Source of the DNA: Rhodococcus opacus B4
Lineage (GTDB): Bacteria > Actinomycetota > Actinomycetes > Mycobacteriales > Mycobacteriaceae
Reading direction: 5' to 3'
NCBI RefSeq assembly: GCF_000010805.1
Contig: NC_012522.1
Coordinates: forward strand, 2,294,001 to 2,358,000
DNA length: 64,000 nt
The notes beneath the pieces were generated by a model. The model made no database searches, was not told where the DNA came from, and worked only from the letters and a program-made list of their open reading frames with translations. Positions 25,788 through 33,833 of the stretch are shown piece after piece; position 1 is the stretch's first letter; every line of letters starts with the position of its first letter. Position numbers and translations under genes: made by a program.

Positions 25788-26108
25788 ATGCCGAGATATC
25801 TCTGGCAGGTCACGTACTCACCCGAAGGCGCGAAAGGACTGCTCACCGACGGCGGCACCGCACGACGCGACGCGATCACCCAGATGGTCGAAAGCGTCGG
25901 GGGCACAGTCGAATCCTGCTACTTCGCACTGGGTGGCCGGGATCTGTTCGTGATCGGTGACGTGCCCGACGACGTGGCCGCCGCCGCTCTCGGCATCCGC
26001 ACCACCGCCTCCGGGGCGGCACGGTCGGAATCGGTGGCGCTGCTGACACCGGAGCAGGTGGACGACGCGGTACGCCGCGACGCCGAGTACCGGGCGCCCG
26101 GCAGCTGA
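25788..26108 (+). CDS. GYD domain protein
   Basis: A 106-aa small alpha/beta protein of the GYD family (about 90-105 aa): PRYLWQVTYSPEGAKGLLTD at the start, and SCYFALGGRDLFVIGDVPDD as the core strand. Function unknown. The ATG has the strong site GAGGAGG just upstream. The stop lies in a CTGA, where the upstream extension of the next membrane gene could begin. Confidence 0.85.
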   Translation: MPRYLWQVTYSPEGAKGLLTDGGTARRDAITQMVESVGGTVESCYFALGGRDLFVIGDVPDDVAAAALGIRTTASGAARSESVALLTPEQVDDAVRRDAEYRAPGS

Positions 26109-26272
26109 TCGACACCACCGACTCCGCGCGCAGTGCCCTTTTCGCACTGAGGGCGTTTCCCGCCGGCCTCGTCGCACTCGGCGCGGCCGCGACCGGGCAG
26201 CACCGGTGGGCAATACGGTGGCAGCTCGAAGCCGCCGACCAGCGGCCCGACCAGTCGCGTCCATCGTCGCCG

Positions 26273-26629
26273 GTGCGCGTGCTCACGCATTCCGTGCTGT
26301 CGCTCCTGGTCGGGACGGTCGCATGGTTTGTCGTGGCCCTGAGCGTGATCGCCGCGTTCCGCGGACTGTTCTATGGGCTGATCACCGACGGTTCCTACCA
26401 GCACAGCTGGGGTGGTCCGACGCTCGTGGGCGCCTGGCTGGTGCACCTTGTGCTCGGTCTGCTTCTCGTGCCGGTCGCCGTGTGGATCCTGCGGGGCATC
26501 GCCGTACTTCAGATCGGACTCACCCGGCGCCTGCTCGGCAATGGCGGTCCCGCATGGGCTGTTCCCGTCGCACTCGTCCTCGCCGTCGCGGGGGCACTGC
26601 TGTTCCGGTCGTGGCTGCATCAGATCTGA
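26273..26629 (+). CDS. Membrane protein, start uncertain
   Basis: From GTG 26273 the protein is 118 aa with three hydrophobic helices (about 7-30, 46-70, 92-112). The same frame stays open and protein-like further upstream to 26105 (SALFALRAFPAGLVALGA, then GQHRWAIRWQLEAADQ, with about 80% G or C at third positions), where a CTG overlaps the TGA of the GYD gene. There is no ATG, GTG or TTG in between. The real protein may therefore be 174 aa starting at CTG 26105. No family recognised. Confidence 0.6.
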   Translation: MRVLTHSVLSLLVGTVAWFVVALSVIAAFRGLFYGLITDGSYQHSWGGPTLVGAWLVHLVLGLLLVPVAVWILRGIAVLQIGLTRRLLGNGGPAWAVPVALVLAVAGALLFRSWLHQI

Positions 26630-26670
26630 AATGACGGAATGAATGCCCGCGAGCGAAGGTTGCACGCCTC

Positions 26671-27525
26671 ATGACGGAGACCACAGCAGAAACACCACAG
26701 CTCGGACAGTTCGGCGTCTGGCGTCACGCCGGCGGATTGGCACCCGAAGTGGGTGCGGCGATCGAATCGGCAGGTTACGGTGCGATCTGGATCGGCGGCT
26801 CGCCGCCGGCCGACCTCGACGTCGCCGAACGCCTGCTGGACGCGACCTCCACGATCACCGTCGCGACCGGCATCGTGAACATCTGGACCGCACCCGCCGA
26901 GGACATCGCGACCTCGTTCCACCGGCTCGAGGACCGCCATCCGGGGCGCTTCCTCCTCGGCATCGGTGTCGGCCATCCCGAGCAGCCCGGCCTGAACTAC
27001 AGCAAGCCGTACGCCGCGCTCGTGGAGTATCTCGACATCCTCGACGCTGCCGGGGTCCCGGCGGGACGACGCGTCCTCGCCGCGCTCGGCCCGAAGGTTC
27101 TCGAACTGTCCGCGGCCCGCGCCGCAGGCGCCCACCCGTACCTGACCACACCACAGCACACCAAGGAAGCCCGTGAGCTGCTCGGCCCCGGACCGGTGAT
27201 CGCACCGGAGCAGAAGGTCGTGCTGGACACCGACGCGGAACGTGCGCGTCCGATCGGACGTGCGGCCGTCGAGAATCCGTACCTGCACCTGCGCAATTAC
27301 GTCAACAACCTGAAGCGGCTCGGGTACACCGACGAGCAGATCGAGAACGGCGGCAGCGACGACCTGATCGACGCCCTCGCCGCCCACGGCGACGCCCCCT
27401 ACATCGCCGGCCGCCTCCGCGAGCATCTGGACGCGGGCGCCGATCACGTCGCCATTCAGGTGCTCCCCGCCGGCGACGATCCGGTGCCTGCCCTGCGGGA
27501 ACTCGCAGGCGCGCTAGGACTCTGA
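26671..27525 (+). CDS. F420-dependent LLM-class oxidoreductase (MSMEG_4141-like)
   Basis: A 284-aa luciferase-like TIM-barrel protein. GQFGVWRHAGGLAPEVGAAI at the start, IWIGGSPPADLDVAERLLDA, RFLLGIGVGHPEQPG and LDILDAAGVP are typical of the F420-dependent family named after MSMEG_4141. Predicted to use reduced F420 in hydride transfer; substrate unknown. Monocistronic, about 41 bases after the preceding membrane gene. Confidence 0.87.
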   Translation: MTETTAETPQLGQFGVWRHAGGLAPEVGAAIESAGYGAIWIGGSPPADLDVAERLLDATSTITVATGIVNIWTAPAEDIATSFHRLEDRHPGRFLLGIGVGHPEQPGLNYSKPYAALVEYLDILDAAGVPAGRRVLAALGPKVLELSAARAAGAHPYLTTPQHTKEARELLGPGPVIAPEQKVVLDTDAERARPIGRAAVENPYLHLRNYVNNLKRLGYTDEQIENGGSDDLIDALAAHGDAPYIAGRLREHLDAGADHVAIQVLPAGDDPVPALRELAGALGL

Positions 27526-27642
27526 GCTCCGCTAACGAAATGGTGTGATGGCGGGTACCGCATACTGAAAGGGGGTCGCCGAAACGGTCGGGGTATGGTC
27601 CCCTTCTGAACGGCAGGCAGGACTGAACGCAAGGTAGGAACT

Positions 27643-29049
27643 GTGCACGAGCCAACGCCACGTCCGGTCGGCCCATACGCTTCGGGGCCGCCACCTGCAG
27701 CCCTGACCGTGCATTCCGCGACACTCGACCGTTTCCGCGCGGCTGAGTTGTGGCGGGCGCTGGTCATCGGCGTGGTTGTCGTCGCCTACACGCTGCTCGC
27801 GCTGGTCACCTGGCCCGTCCGGCGTCGCGGCCGCACCCTTGCGGATGCGGCGTCGGAGGGCCTGGTCAACGGTTTCGAGGTACTCGGCCCGACATTCGTC
27901 AAGGTCGGGCAGCTGATGGCGTCGTCTTCCGGCGTGTTCCCCGCCCCGCTGGCCAACGCCTGCCTGCGGTGTCTCGACGACGTACCGCCGGTGCCCGCGC
28001 ACGAGGCCCGCCGGGTGATCGAGGCAGATCTGGGCCATCCCGTCGACGCGCTGTTCGCGTCGTTCGACGACGCGCCCCTCGCCGCCGCTTCCGTTGCCCA
28101 GGTGCACGGCTGCGTGCTCCCCGACGGCCGGGAGGCCGTCATCAAGGTCCAACGCCCCGACATCTTCCGCCGCATGGTGGTGGACCTGCGCACCGCGTAC
28201 TGGGGTGCGCGGATCCTCGAGAAACTCTTCGAGTTCTTCCGCATCGCCAACGCCACCGCGATCATCCGTGATCTCCACGCGGCGACGATGACCGAACTCA
28301 ACAGCGCGGTGGAGGCCGACCGACAGTCCCGGTTCAGGACGAACATCGGGGCGTTCGGCGACAACAAGGGCGTCACCACCCCGGAGGTGTACTGGGACTA
28401 CTGCGGTCCGCACGTCATCTGCATGGAACGCATGTACGGGCTGCCGCTCGACCGGTTCCCCGACCTCGTCCACATGGACACCCGCATGCTGATCCGCCGC
28501 GGCGTCAAGGTGTGGATCGAGTCCGTCATCCTGCACGGCCCGTTCCACGGCGACGTGCACGCCGGCAACCTGTGGGTCCTCGACGACGGCCGCATCGCGA
28601 TGCTCGACTTCGGCATCGTCGGCGAGCTACCCGACTCGTGGCGGCAGATCCTGCGCGACATGTTCTACGCGACCCTGATCGACGGCGACTTCTCCCGCAT
28701 GGCTCGCGGCATCCGCAGCCTCGGCTACGCGCAGGACAACGACGCCTCCGACGACGAGATCGGCCTCCAGGTGGCCGCCGCCCTCGCACCCCTGCTGGGC
28801 CGGGACCTCGGCGAACTGCGGCTCAGCGAACTGATCATGGCCCTGGTCGGCATCGGCAAGAAATGGGGTGTCGCGAGCCCTGAGGAGCTCGTCCTGTTCG
28901 GAAAGCAACTCGGCTACTTCGAGCGGTACGCCACCGAACTCGCGCCCGGCTGGGTGATCGGACAGGACCTGTTCCTGTTCCGCAACGTCTTCCCGGACGC
29001 CGTCGCCGCGAAGGCGCGCGAACTCGGGGTGGAACTGCCGGACGAGTGA
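27643..29049 (+). CDS. ABC1/AarF (UbiB) family atypical kinase
   Basis: A 468-aa protein. The KxGQ motif is in VKVGQLMASSSGVFP (residues about 86-100), the Ala-rich nucleotide loop is AAASVAQVHG, the invariant Lys is in EAVIKVQRPD, the catalytic region is HGDVHAGNLWVLDDGRIAMLDFG (with HGDVHAGN and DFG), and a hydrophobic segment lies at residues 38-58. UbiB-family proteins bind ATP and act in isoprenoid-quinone or lipid biology. GTG start. Its 3' end overlaps, antisense, the last 136 bases of the convergent TerD-VWA gene. Confidence 0.9.
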   Translation: MHEPTPRPVGPYASGPPPAALTVHSATLDRFRAAELWRALVIGVVVVAYTLLALVTWPVRRRGRTLADAASEGLVNGFEVLGPTFVKVGQLMASSSGVFPAPLANACLRCLDDVPPVPAHEARRVIEADLGHPVDALFASFDDAPLAAASVAQVHGCVLPDGREAVIKVQRPDIFRRMVVDLRTAYWGARILEKLFEFFRIANATAIIRDLHAATMTELNSAVEADRQSRFRTNIGAFGDNKGVTTPEVYWDYCGPHVICMERMYGLPLDRFPDLVHMDTRMLIRRGVKVWIESVILHGPFHGDVHAGNLWVLDDGRIAMLDFGIVGELPDSWRQILRDMFYATLIDGDFSRMARGIRSLGYAQDNDASDDEIGLQVAAALAPLLGRDLGELRLSELIMALVGIGKKWGVASPEELVLFGKQLGYFERYATELAPGWVIGQDLFLFRNVFPDAVAAKARELGVELPDE

Positions 29050-30107
29050 CTCCGGCTCGACGCCCGGCGCATGAGTTCGCTGATCTTGGCTCGCTGCTGG
29101 AATCCGCCGTCGGTGAAGAACAGCACGAGGGTGGGTGTCCCGCCCCGCGGCGGCAGACCGGAGACGATGTCGGTCATGATCGGCAGTTCGTCGTTGTAGC
29201 CGCCGATCGCCTTGTAGTCGATTCCGCCGTGGACACCGCCGAGATGAAGGAACGTCTCGCACCACGTGTCGACCTCGTGCACCGCGATGTCGGGCAGGCG
29301 AGCGAAGTTCTTGGCGTAGAGATACGGTTCGAGGCGACCGTCGTCGTCGATTTGCGTGGCCACGGGCACCATCCGCTCGACCACTCGGTTGATCGCCCGG
29401 GTCGAGTACTGGCGTCGCATGCTGCCCGTCTTGTCGATCACCAGAACGACCCGGGCGCGCGCCTCACCTGCACCCTTGTGCAGCAACACCTTCGCGACTT
29501 CACGCTTGCGCATGTCGAGCTTCTGCCGCTTCTCGAACGTCAGCCCGAGCTCGTCCGGGACGGTCCGCACCGCAACTTCGGAGTCGGAGTCGGAATCCGC
29601 GACGTCCACGCCGTGTTCGGTGACGAGGACGGCGAGTCCGCCGTCCCATCCTGCCGAGACGTTCCGCACCTTCCACCCGGAACCACGCCGATATACCTCG
29701 ACGAGCACGGCAGCACGCTCGGTGCTCAGCCCTGACGCGTCCGCCCCCAGCGACACCCCGGAGTTCTCGATCACCACGCCCAGTCCGACGCGATCGGCGA
29801 GACTGCCGGGCACTGAGTCGTCGAGCGCGACGGCGATGCTGAGCTTGTCGACGTCTGGAGGCACTGCCGCGAGATCGATGTCGACGCCGTCTGCCGCCAC
29901 CAGTTGCACGGCCCCCTCGGGCGAGCGGGGGTTGTTGAAGAAGACGAAGTCGTCGTCGGACCGCACCCGTCCGTTCGTGCCGAGCTGGAATACCATCAGG
30001 TCGACCTCGCCCCGGCGGGCGCCGGCAACCCCGATGCTCGTCCGCACACAGGCGATCTCGGCGTTCTCGCCGCGGGAAAGACGTGTCACTGTGCGCTCAC
30101 TTTCCAT
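28914..30107 (-). CDS. TerD-VWA fusion protein with truncated or replaced C-terminus
   Basis: A 397-aa protein. The N-terminal TerD-like domain (residues 1-165: FVFFNNPRSPEGAVQL, VEVYRRGSGWKVRNVSAGW) lacks the DxDLDAS calcium motif. The von Willebrand A domain starts at about 215 (VVLVIDKTGSMRRQYSTRAI, a MIDAS-like motif) and runs to FFTDGGFQQRAKISELMRRA (about 350). Family members continue with a strand-rich segment of 70-80 residues; here it is replaced by a Ser/Arg-rich tail of about 48 residues (SSRSHSSGSSTPSSRAFAAT) encoded antisense to the kinase gene end. The VWA fold is probably incomplete. ATG start overlaps the upstream gene by 11 bases. Confidence 0.75.
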   Translation of the reverse strand: MESERTVTRLSRGENAEIACVRTSIGVAGARRGEVDLMVFQLGTNGRVRSDDDFVFFNNPRSPEGAVQLVAADGVDIDLAAVPPDVDKLSIAVALDDSVPGSLADRVGLGVVIENSGVSLGADASGLSTERAAVLVEVYRRGSGWKVRNVSAGWDGGLAVLVTEHGVDVADSDSDSEVAVRTVPDELGLTFEKRQKLDMRKREVAKVLLHKGAGEARARVVLVIDKTGSMRRQYSTRAINRVVERMVPVATQIDDDGRLEPYLYAKNFARLPDIAVHEVDTWCETFLHLGGVHGGIDYKAIGGYNDELPIMTDIVSGLPPRGGTPTLVLFFTDGGFQQRAKISELMRRASSRSHSSGSSTPSSRAFAATASGKTLRNRNRSCPITQPGASSVAYRSK

Positions 30108-31659
30108 GCCCGGTCAGCGAGTCCAGCACCGATGCCCGGTGGAGCGGGTGGTCGGGGAGCCGGTCCGGGGTGAGGATCCAGTCGTTGCCCGTCCACGGGT
30201 CGGAGACGGTGAGGATCCCCGACGTCGGAACCTGTTGGGCGATGCGTTCGAGCACCGCGACTCCCGGATCCGAAGCGGCACCGGCGCTGTCGCCGACGAT
30301 GATCAGCGAAGTCCCGACCGCGGGGCCGTGGTCGGCGAGGTGCACGATCCGTGCCGCGTCCTCGGCGCCGTACCCGTGCGGGAAGTCGCCGAGGATCACC
30401 AGACGCGGTTCCGGCAGGTTGTCGCGGATTCCGCTGCGGGCCGCCATTTCTGCGAGGTCGACGCTCTCGGACAGCGCGGTGAGCCGGGCGGTGATGTCGG
30501 AGGCCGCGGACACGACGGGCGACGCCAGCAGCGCACCGAGGGGTTCGGTGAACGTGCGCAGCGAGCCGCTGAGGTCGACGACCTCCAGCCGTTGCGCCGA
30601 CGTGGGGGATGCCACCAGCATGCGCGCCGCCAGCGCCGCGACCACCGGTGCGGCTTCGGCCGGATCGCCGACGATCCAGAGGGGACGCCCCAAGGGGTAG
30701 TGAACGCAGAACGGGACCCGCAGCTCGCCGAGGTCCGGTGCGGACAACTCGCCGAGCCTCAGACCGTCGGTCACCGCGCTACTCGTGACCGGGCTCGTCC
30801 AGGCAGCCGACTCGAACGTGGCCAGCGACCGCGGCAACAGCGGGTCGATGACGCGGAGTTCTTCGGCGAGTTGCGAAGTCTCGCCGTCGAATTTGCGTTG
30901 CGCCTCGGCGACGAGGGCATCGGACCGCTCCTGCGCCCGGGCCTGCGACTGCGCGACGGCCGGACTGTTGCGCGTAAATGGGTCGGCCACGGACGCGGAC
31001 AGTTCGTCGTCCAGCCGCGTCTGCGCGTAGTCGCGGGACGATCGGAACGAGGCCGCCGACCGGGCGGCGTCCTCGAATATCATCCACGCTCGCTCGAACG
31101 AGTGGGCCGGATCGAGCGGGATCTGCGCGGGACCGGGCACCGGCGGAACGTCTGCGGCGGGTTCGTCGACCTCGACGCCGTGCCGGGTGATCAGTTCGGC
31201 CAGGCCGCCGTCGTACCCCTGCCCGACGGCGCGCACCTTCCAGTCGGTGCCGCGGCGGTAGATCTCCAGGCAGATCGCGGCCGCCTCGGAACCGGCGAGC
31301 GGGACGTCGAAAACGACCACGGTACGGTCACTTTCGTCGGCGAGCGTGGCAGACAGGCCCGCGCGAGCCAGCGTCGCCGGACCGCTCGGCGAGGCCGGAT
31401 CGACACTGACCACGCAGAGCACGCCCGCCGCGGCGGCATCCACCTCGTCCAGTCGCAGCCGGACCGTGCCGTCCGCGTCGAGTTCCACGCCGGCGGCACG
31501 CCGCTGGTTGTAGAACACGAAATGATCCGAGGACAGCGCCCGGAGATCGCCGTCCACGATCAACGCCGAGACGTCGACCGGCGTCGCGTCGACTGCGCGG
31601 AAACGCAGTACGCGCGACGGCAGCGGGGCGTTCTGCCCCGGAACGAGGTGGACCGTCAC
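30097..31659 (-). CDS. TerD domain protein with degenerate FtsK-like C-terminal domain
   Basis: A 520-aa protein. The TerD domain (1-155; DHFVFYNQRRAAGVELD, CLEIYRRGTDWKVRAVGQGY) lacks the calcium motif. A charged helical region (about 170-255) is followed by a domain resembling FtsK/HerA ATPases (from about 275: LRVPFCVHYPLGRPLWIVGD, then PRLVILGDFPHGYGAEDAAR). The position where Walker A should lie reads GDPAEAAPVVAALAARM, without GxxGxGK[ST], so ATP hydrolysis is unlikely. GTG 31659 is preceded by AGGGG. Central gene of the TerD-fusion trio. Confidence 0.75.
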   Translation of the reverse strand: MTVHLVPGQNAPLPSRVLRFRAVDATPVDVSALIVDGDLRALSSDHFVFYNQRRAAGVELDADGTVRLRLDEVDAAAAGVLCVVSVDPASPSGPATLARAGLSATLADESDRTVVVFDVPLAGSEAAAICLEIYRRGTDWKVRAVGQGYDGGLAELITRHGVEVDEPAADVPPVPGPAQIPLDPAHSFERAWMIFEDAARSAASFRSSRDYAQTRLDDELSASVADPFTRNSPAVAQSQARAQERSDALVAEAQRKFDGETSQLAEELRVIDPLLPRSLATFESAAWTSPVTSSAVTDGLRLGELSAPDLGELRVPFCVHYPLGRPLWIVGDPAEAAPVVAALAARMLVASPTSAQRLEVVDLSGSLRTFTEPLGALLASPVVSAASDITARLTALSESVDLAEMAARSGIRDNLPEPRLVILGDFPHGYGAEDAARIVHLADHGPAVGTSLIIVGDSAGAASDPGVAVLERIAQQVPTSGILTVSDPWTGNDWILTPDRLPDHPLHRASVLDSLTGHGK

Positions 31660-31668
31660 CAACCGCCC

Positions 31669-32892
31669 CTAGACGCCGAGGAAGCGGCCGAGTTGAGGCG
31701 CGGCCTCACCCGCGTGCTTGGCCTGAATGCCCTCACCGATGGCCTGCAGCTTCCACTCGCCGCCGACCCGGTACACCTTGGCCATCACCATTCCGGTGAA
31801 CGGCATCCCGCCCTGCAGCGTGAACCGGGCGAGTTCGGCGTTCGACGTGGTGTCGACCAGGCGGCAGAAGGCGTTCTTCACCTGCTCGAACGTGTGCCCG
31901 CGGTACGACGTCACGATGAACACGATGGTCGAGATGTGCGGCGGGATGCGGGTGAGATCCACGAGGATCACCTCGTCGTCGCCGGCGCCCTCCCCGGTGA
32001 GGTTGTCGCCCTGGTGCCGGATCGACCCGTCCTTCGACGCCAGCTGGCCGTAGTAGGCGACGTCGACCATGTTGTTGTCCGCGAACAGGACCGCCGACGC
32101 GTCGAGGTCGACGTTGGCGGAACGGTTTCCGAACATGCCGCGCTTCTCGATCGGATCCCAGCCGAGCCCCATCTGGATGTACGTCAGCGCGACGCCGCCG
32201 TCCTTGCGGAGCGTGACCTTCTGCCCCTTGGTCAGGCTGACCGGCCGCGACTTGGTGAGACTGACCTCGGCCGGAGCCGCGGGCGCGGCGGGAGCGGGAG
32301 GCGCAGCGGGAGCCGGAGGCGCAGCGGGAGCCGGAGGCGCAGCGGGAACCGGAGGCGCAGCGGGAGCCACCGGGGCGGGCGCGGGGGCGTCGTCGACGGA
32401 CACACCGTGATCGGTGACGAGTGCGGCGAAACCACCGGCGTAGCCCTGCCCGACGGCCCGCACCTTCCAGGCGCCCTGGCGGCGGTACAACTCGAGCGCG
32501 ATGACGATCGACTCGGAGTTCAGCCCTTCGATCTTGTACTCGTACAGCGCGTTTCCAGCGCCGTCGGCGACCCGTGCCGTCGGCGGCGCGGAACGGCCGA
32601 AATTGCTGGTGGCGTCGTCGAGGGTGATGACCGCGCGCACCTGGGCGATGTCGGCGGGCACCGCACCGAGGGACACCTTCAGCGACGCCGCCTGTCCGGT
32701 GGCCCCGGGCACGAGTTGCACACCGGGACCGGACGGCTGGTTGAAGAAGACGAAGTCGGCGTCCGAGCGGACCTTGCCCGAGTCCGTGACGAGCAGTGCG
32801 GACAGATCGGCGGCGGCCGTCAGCTCGAGTGAGACGATGACGTCGGCGACGCTCAGTGGGCCGTTCTGACCCTTGGCTAGCGGAGTGGACAC
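31669..32892 (-). CDS. Two-domain TerD protein with Pro-Ala linker
   Basis: A 407-aa protein with two TerD domains. Domain 1 (about 1-170) lacks the calcium motif. Domain 2 (about 215-405) keeps it: VDLDASAVLFADNNMVD, DGSIRHQGDNLTGEGAGDDE. They are joined by a Pro/Ala linker (about 172-210) encoded by five 18-bp repeats. TerD domains bind calcium and act in the tellurite/stress response. First of three consecutive TerD-fusion genes that read into each other, probably one protein complex at the membrane. Confidence 0.88.
   Translation of the reverse strand: MSTPLAKGQNGPLSVADVIVSLELTAAADLSALLVTDSGKVRSDADFVFFNQPSGPGVQLVPGATGQAASLKVSLGAVPADIAQVRAVITLDDATSNFGRSAPPTARVADGAGNALYEYKIEGLNSESIVIALELYRRQGAWKVRAVGQGYAGGFAALVTDHGVSVDDAPAPAPVAPAAPPVPAAPPAPAAPPAPAAPPAPAAPAAPAEVSLTKSRPVSLTKGQKVTLRKDGGVALTYIQMGLGWDPIEKRGMFGNRSANVDLDASAVLFADNNMVDVAYYGQLASKDGSIRHQGDNLTGEGAGDDEVILVDLTRIPPHISTIVFIVTSYRGHTFEQVKNAFCRLVDTTSNAELARFTLQGGMPFTGMVMAKVYRVGGEWKLQAIGEGIQAKHAGEAAPQLGRFLGV
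32282..32371 (-). repeat. Five tandem 18-bp repeats encoding a Pro-Ala linker
   Basis: Plus-strand unit GGCGCAGCGGGAGCCGGA, with small changes in units 1, 4 and 5. Each unit encodes six residues of the Pro/Ala linker between the two TerD domains. In-frame slippage could change linker length. Confidence 0.8.
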
Positions 32893-32954
32893 TGCGGTGG
32901 TTCCTTCACTGTGGGAGCGTCGGGTTTGTCCCGTTTGGCCTGTTTGCCTACAAC

Positions 32955-33833
32955 CTACAAAAGAGCGCCCGCGGCCGTCGTCGCCGCACCCCGCCCGACG
33001 TGGTCCGCGAACCAGCGCAGGATCTCCTCACCGGCGGCGATCCCGCTGCTTCCGGTCACGGACAGGGTCGGATGCTGCCAGTCGAGCGTCTCGAGTTCGC
33101 CGTGCCGGGGGCGGATGGCGGCGTCGGCGGCACTGAGCATGTTGGCGTCGAGCGCCCCGTCCCCCGCCGCCAGCACGGGCGCGTCCGGCGCGAGCACGCC
33201 GTCGTCGACGAGCCGGGCACGGACTTCGGCGACCGCACGGCTCTTGCACACCGCGTCGGGCATCGTGTAGATCTTGCGGCCCTGACGGGACGCACCCCAG
33301 CCCCGGTCCACGCACCAGTCGTTCCACTCCTCGACGAAGTCCGCGGGCATCGCGCCGAGGTCCACGACGAGGTAGGAGAACAACTCGTCGGCCACCCGGG
33401 ACGACCGAACCCAGCTGTCGTCGATCCGGCGACTCAACTCCGCCCCGACCTCCACGAGCGACGCACCGCCGTCTGCGATGGCGATGTCGACGCCCGACCG
33501 CCAGCCCGCATCGGGCACCCCGTCGACGAGGATGTTCGCGCCGTTGGTCGTGATCGCGTACCGCCACGGCGCCCCGGGCAGGTCGATGCGCTGGAACTGG
33601 GCGACGGTGCGAGTGGTGGCAGGCACGACCACCGCGGACGCGGTGAGCGTGCGCAGCATGGCCTCGGCGGCCGACGTGACGTAGGACAGCGGTTTGCCGT
33701 CGTACACCTCGACGCACAGCAGGTCCTCGTCGCCGGGCCGCTCGGCCACGTCGCTCTCGGTCACGGCGAGTTCCATCGCCGCGCGCGAGTAGATCATGGT
33801 CCGGTCGAGATCGGTCGCGATCAGTGCGGTCAT
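32955..33833 (-). CDS. HAD family hydrolase of the Ter module
   Basis: A 292-aa haloacid dehalogenase-like phosphatase. Motif I is ATDLDRTMIYS (DxDxT, residues 6-16), motif II includes VVVPATTRT, the Lys is in AVCKSRAVAEV, and motif III/IV is APVLAAGDGALDANML (GDGxxD). This is the Cof/sucrose-phosphatase-like class with a C2 cap. The ATG overlaps the PRTase gene stop (ATGA). In Ter gene clusters such HAD enzymes accompany PRTases and a CitE-like lyase in a predicted nucleoside-like metabolite pathway. Confidence 0.88.
   Translation of the reverse strand: MTALIATDLDRTMIYSRAAMELAVTESDVAERPGDEDLLCVEVYDGKPLSYVTSAAEAMLRTLTASAVVVPATTRTVAQFQRIDLPGAPWRYAITTNGANILVDGVPDAGWRSGVDIAIADGGASLVEVGAELSRRIDDSWVRSSRVADELFSYLVVDLGAMPADFVEEWNDWCVDRGWGASRQGRKIYTMPDAVCKSRAVAEVRARLVDDGVLAPDAPVLAAGDGALDANMLSAADAAIRPRHGELETLDWQHPTLSVTGSSGIAAGEEILRWFADHVGRGAATTAAGALL

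Noticed and set aside
27567-27606. AAGGGG/CCCCTT dyad before the UbiB-like gene
   Set aside because: Only six perfect pairs with a long loop; too weak to call a terminator or operator.
29356-32832. 1158-codon open frame on the plus strand opposite the TerD genes
   Set aside because: Composition is Arg/Ser/Pro-rich without domains; the minus strand carries clear TerD proteins, so this is a GC-rich shadow frame.
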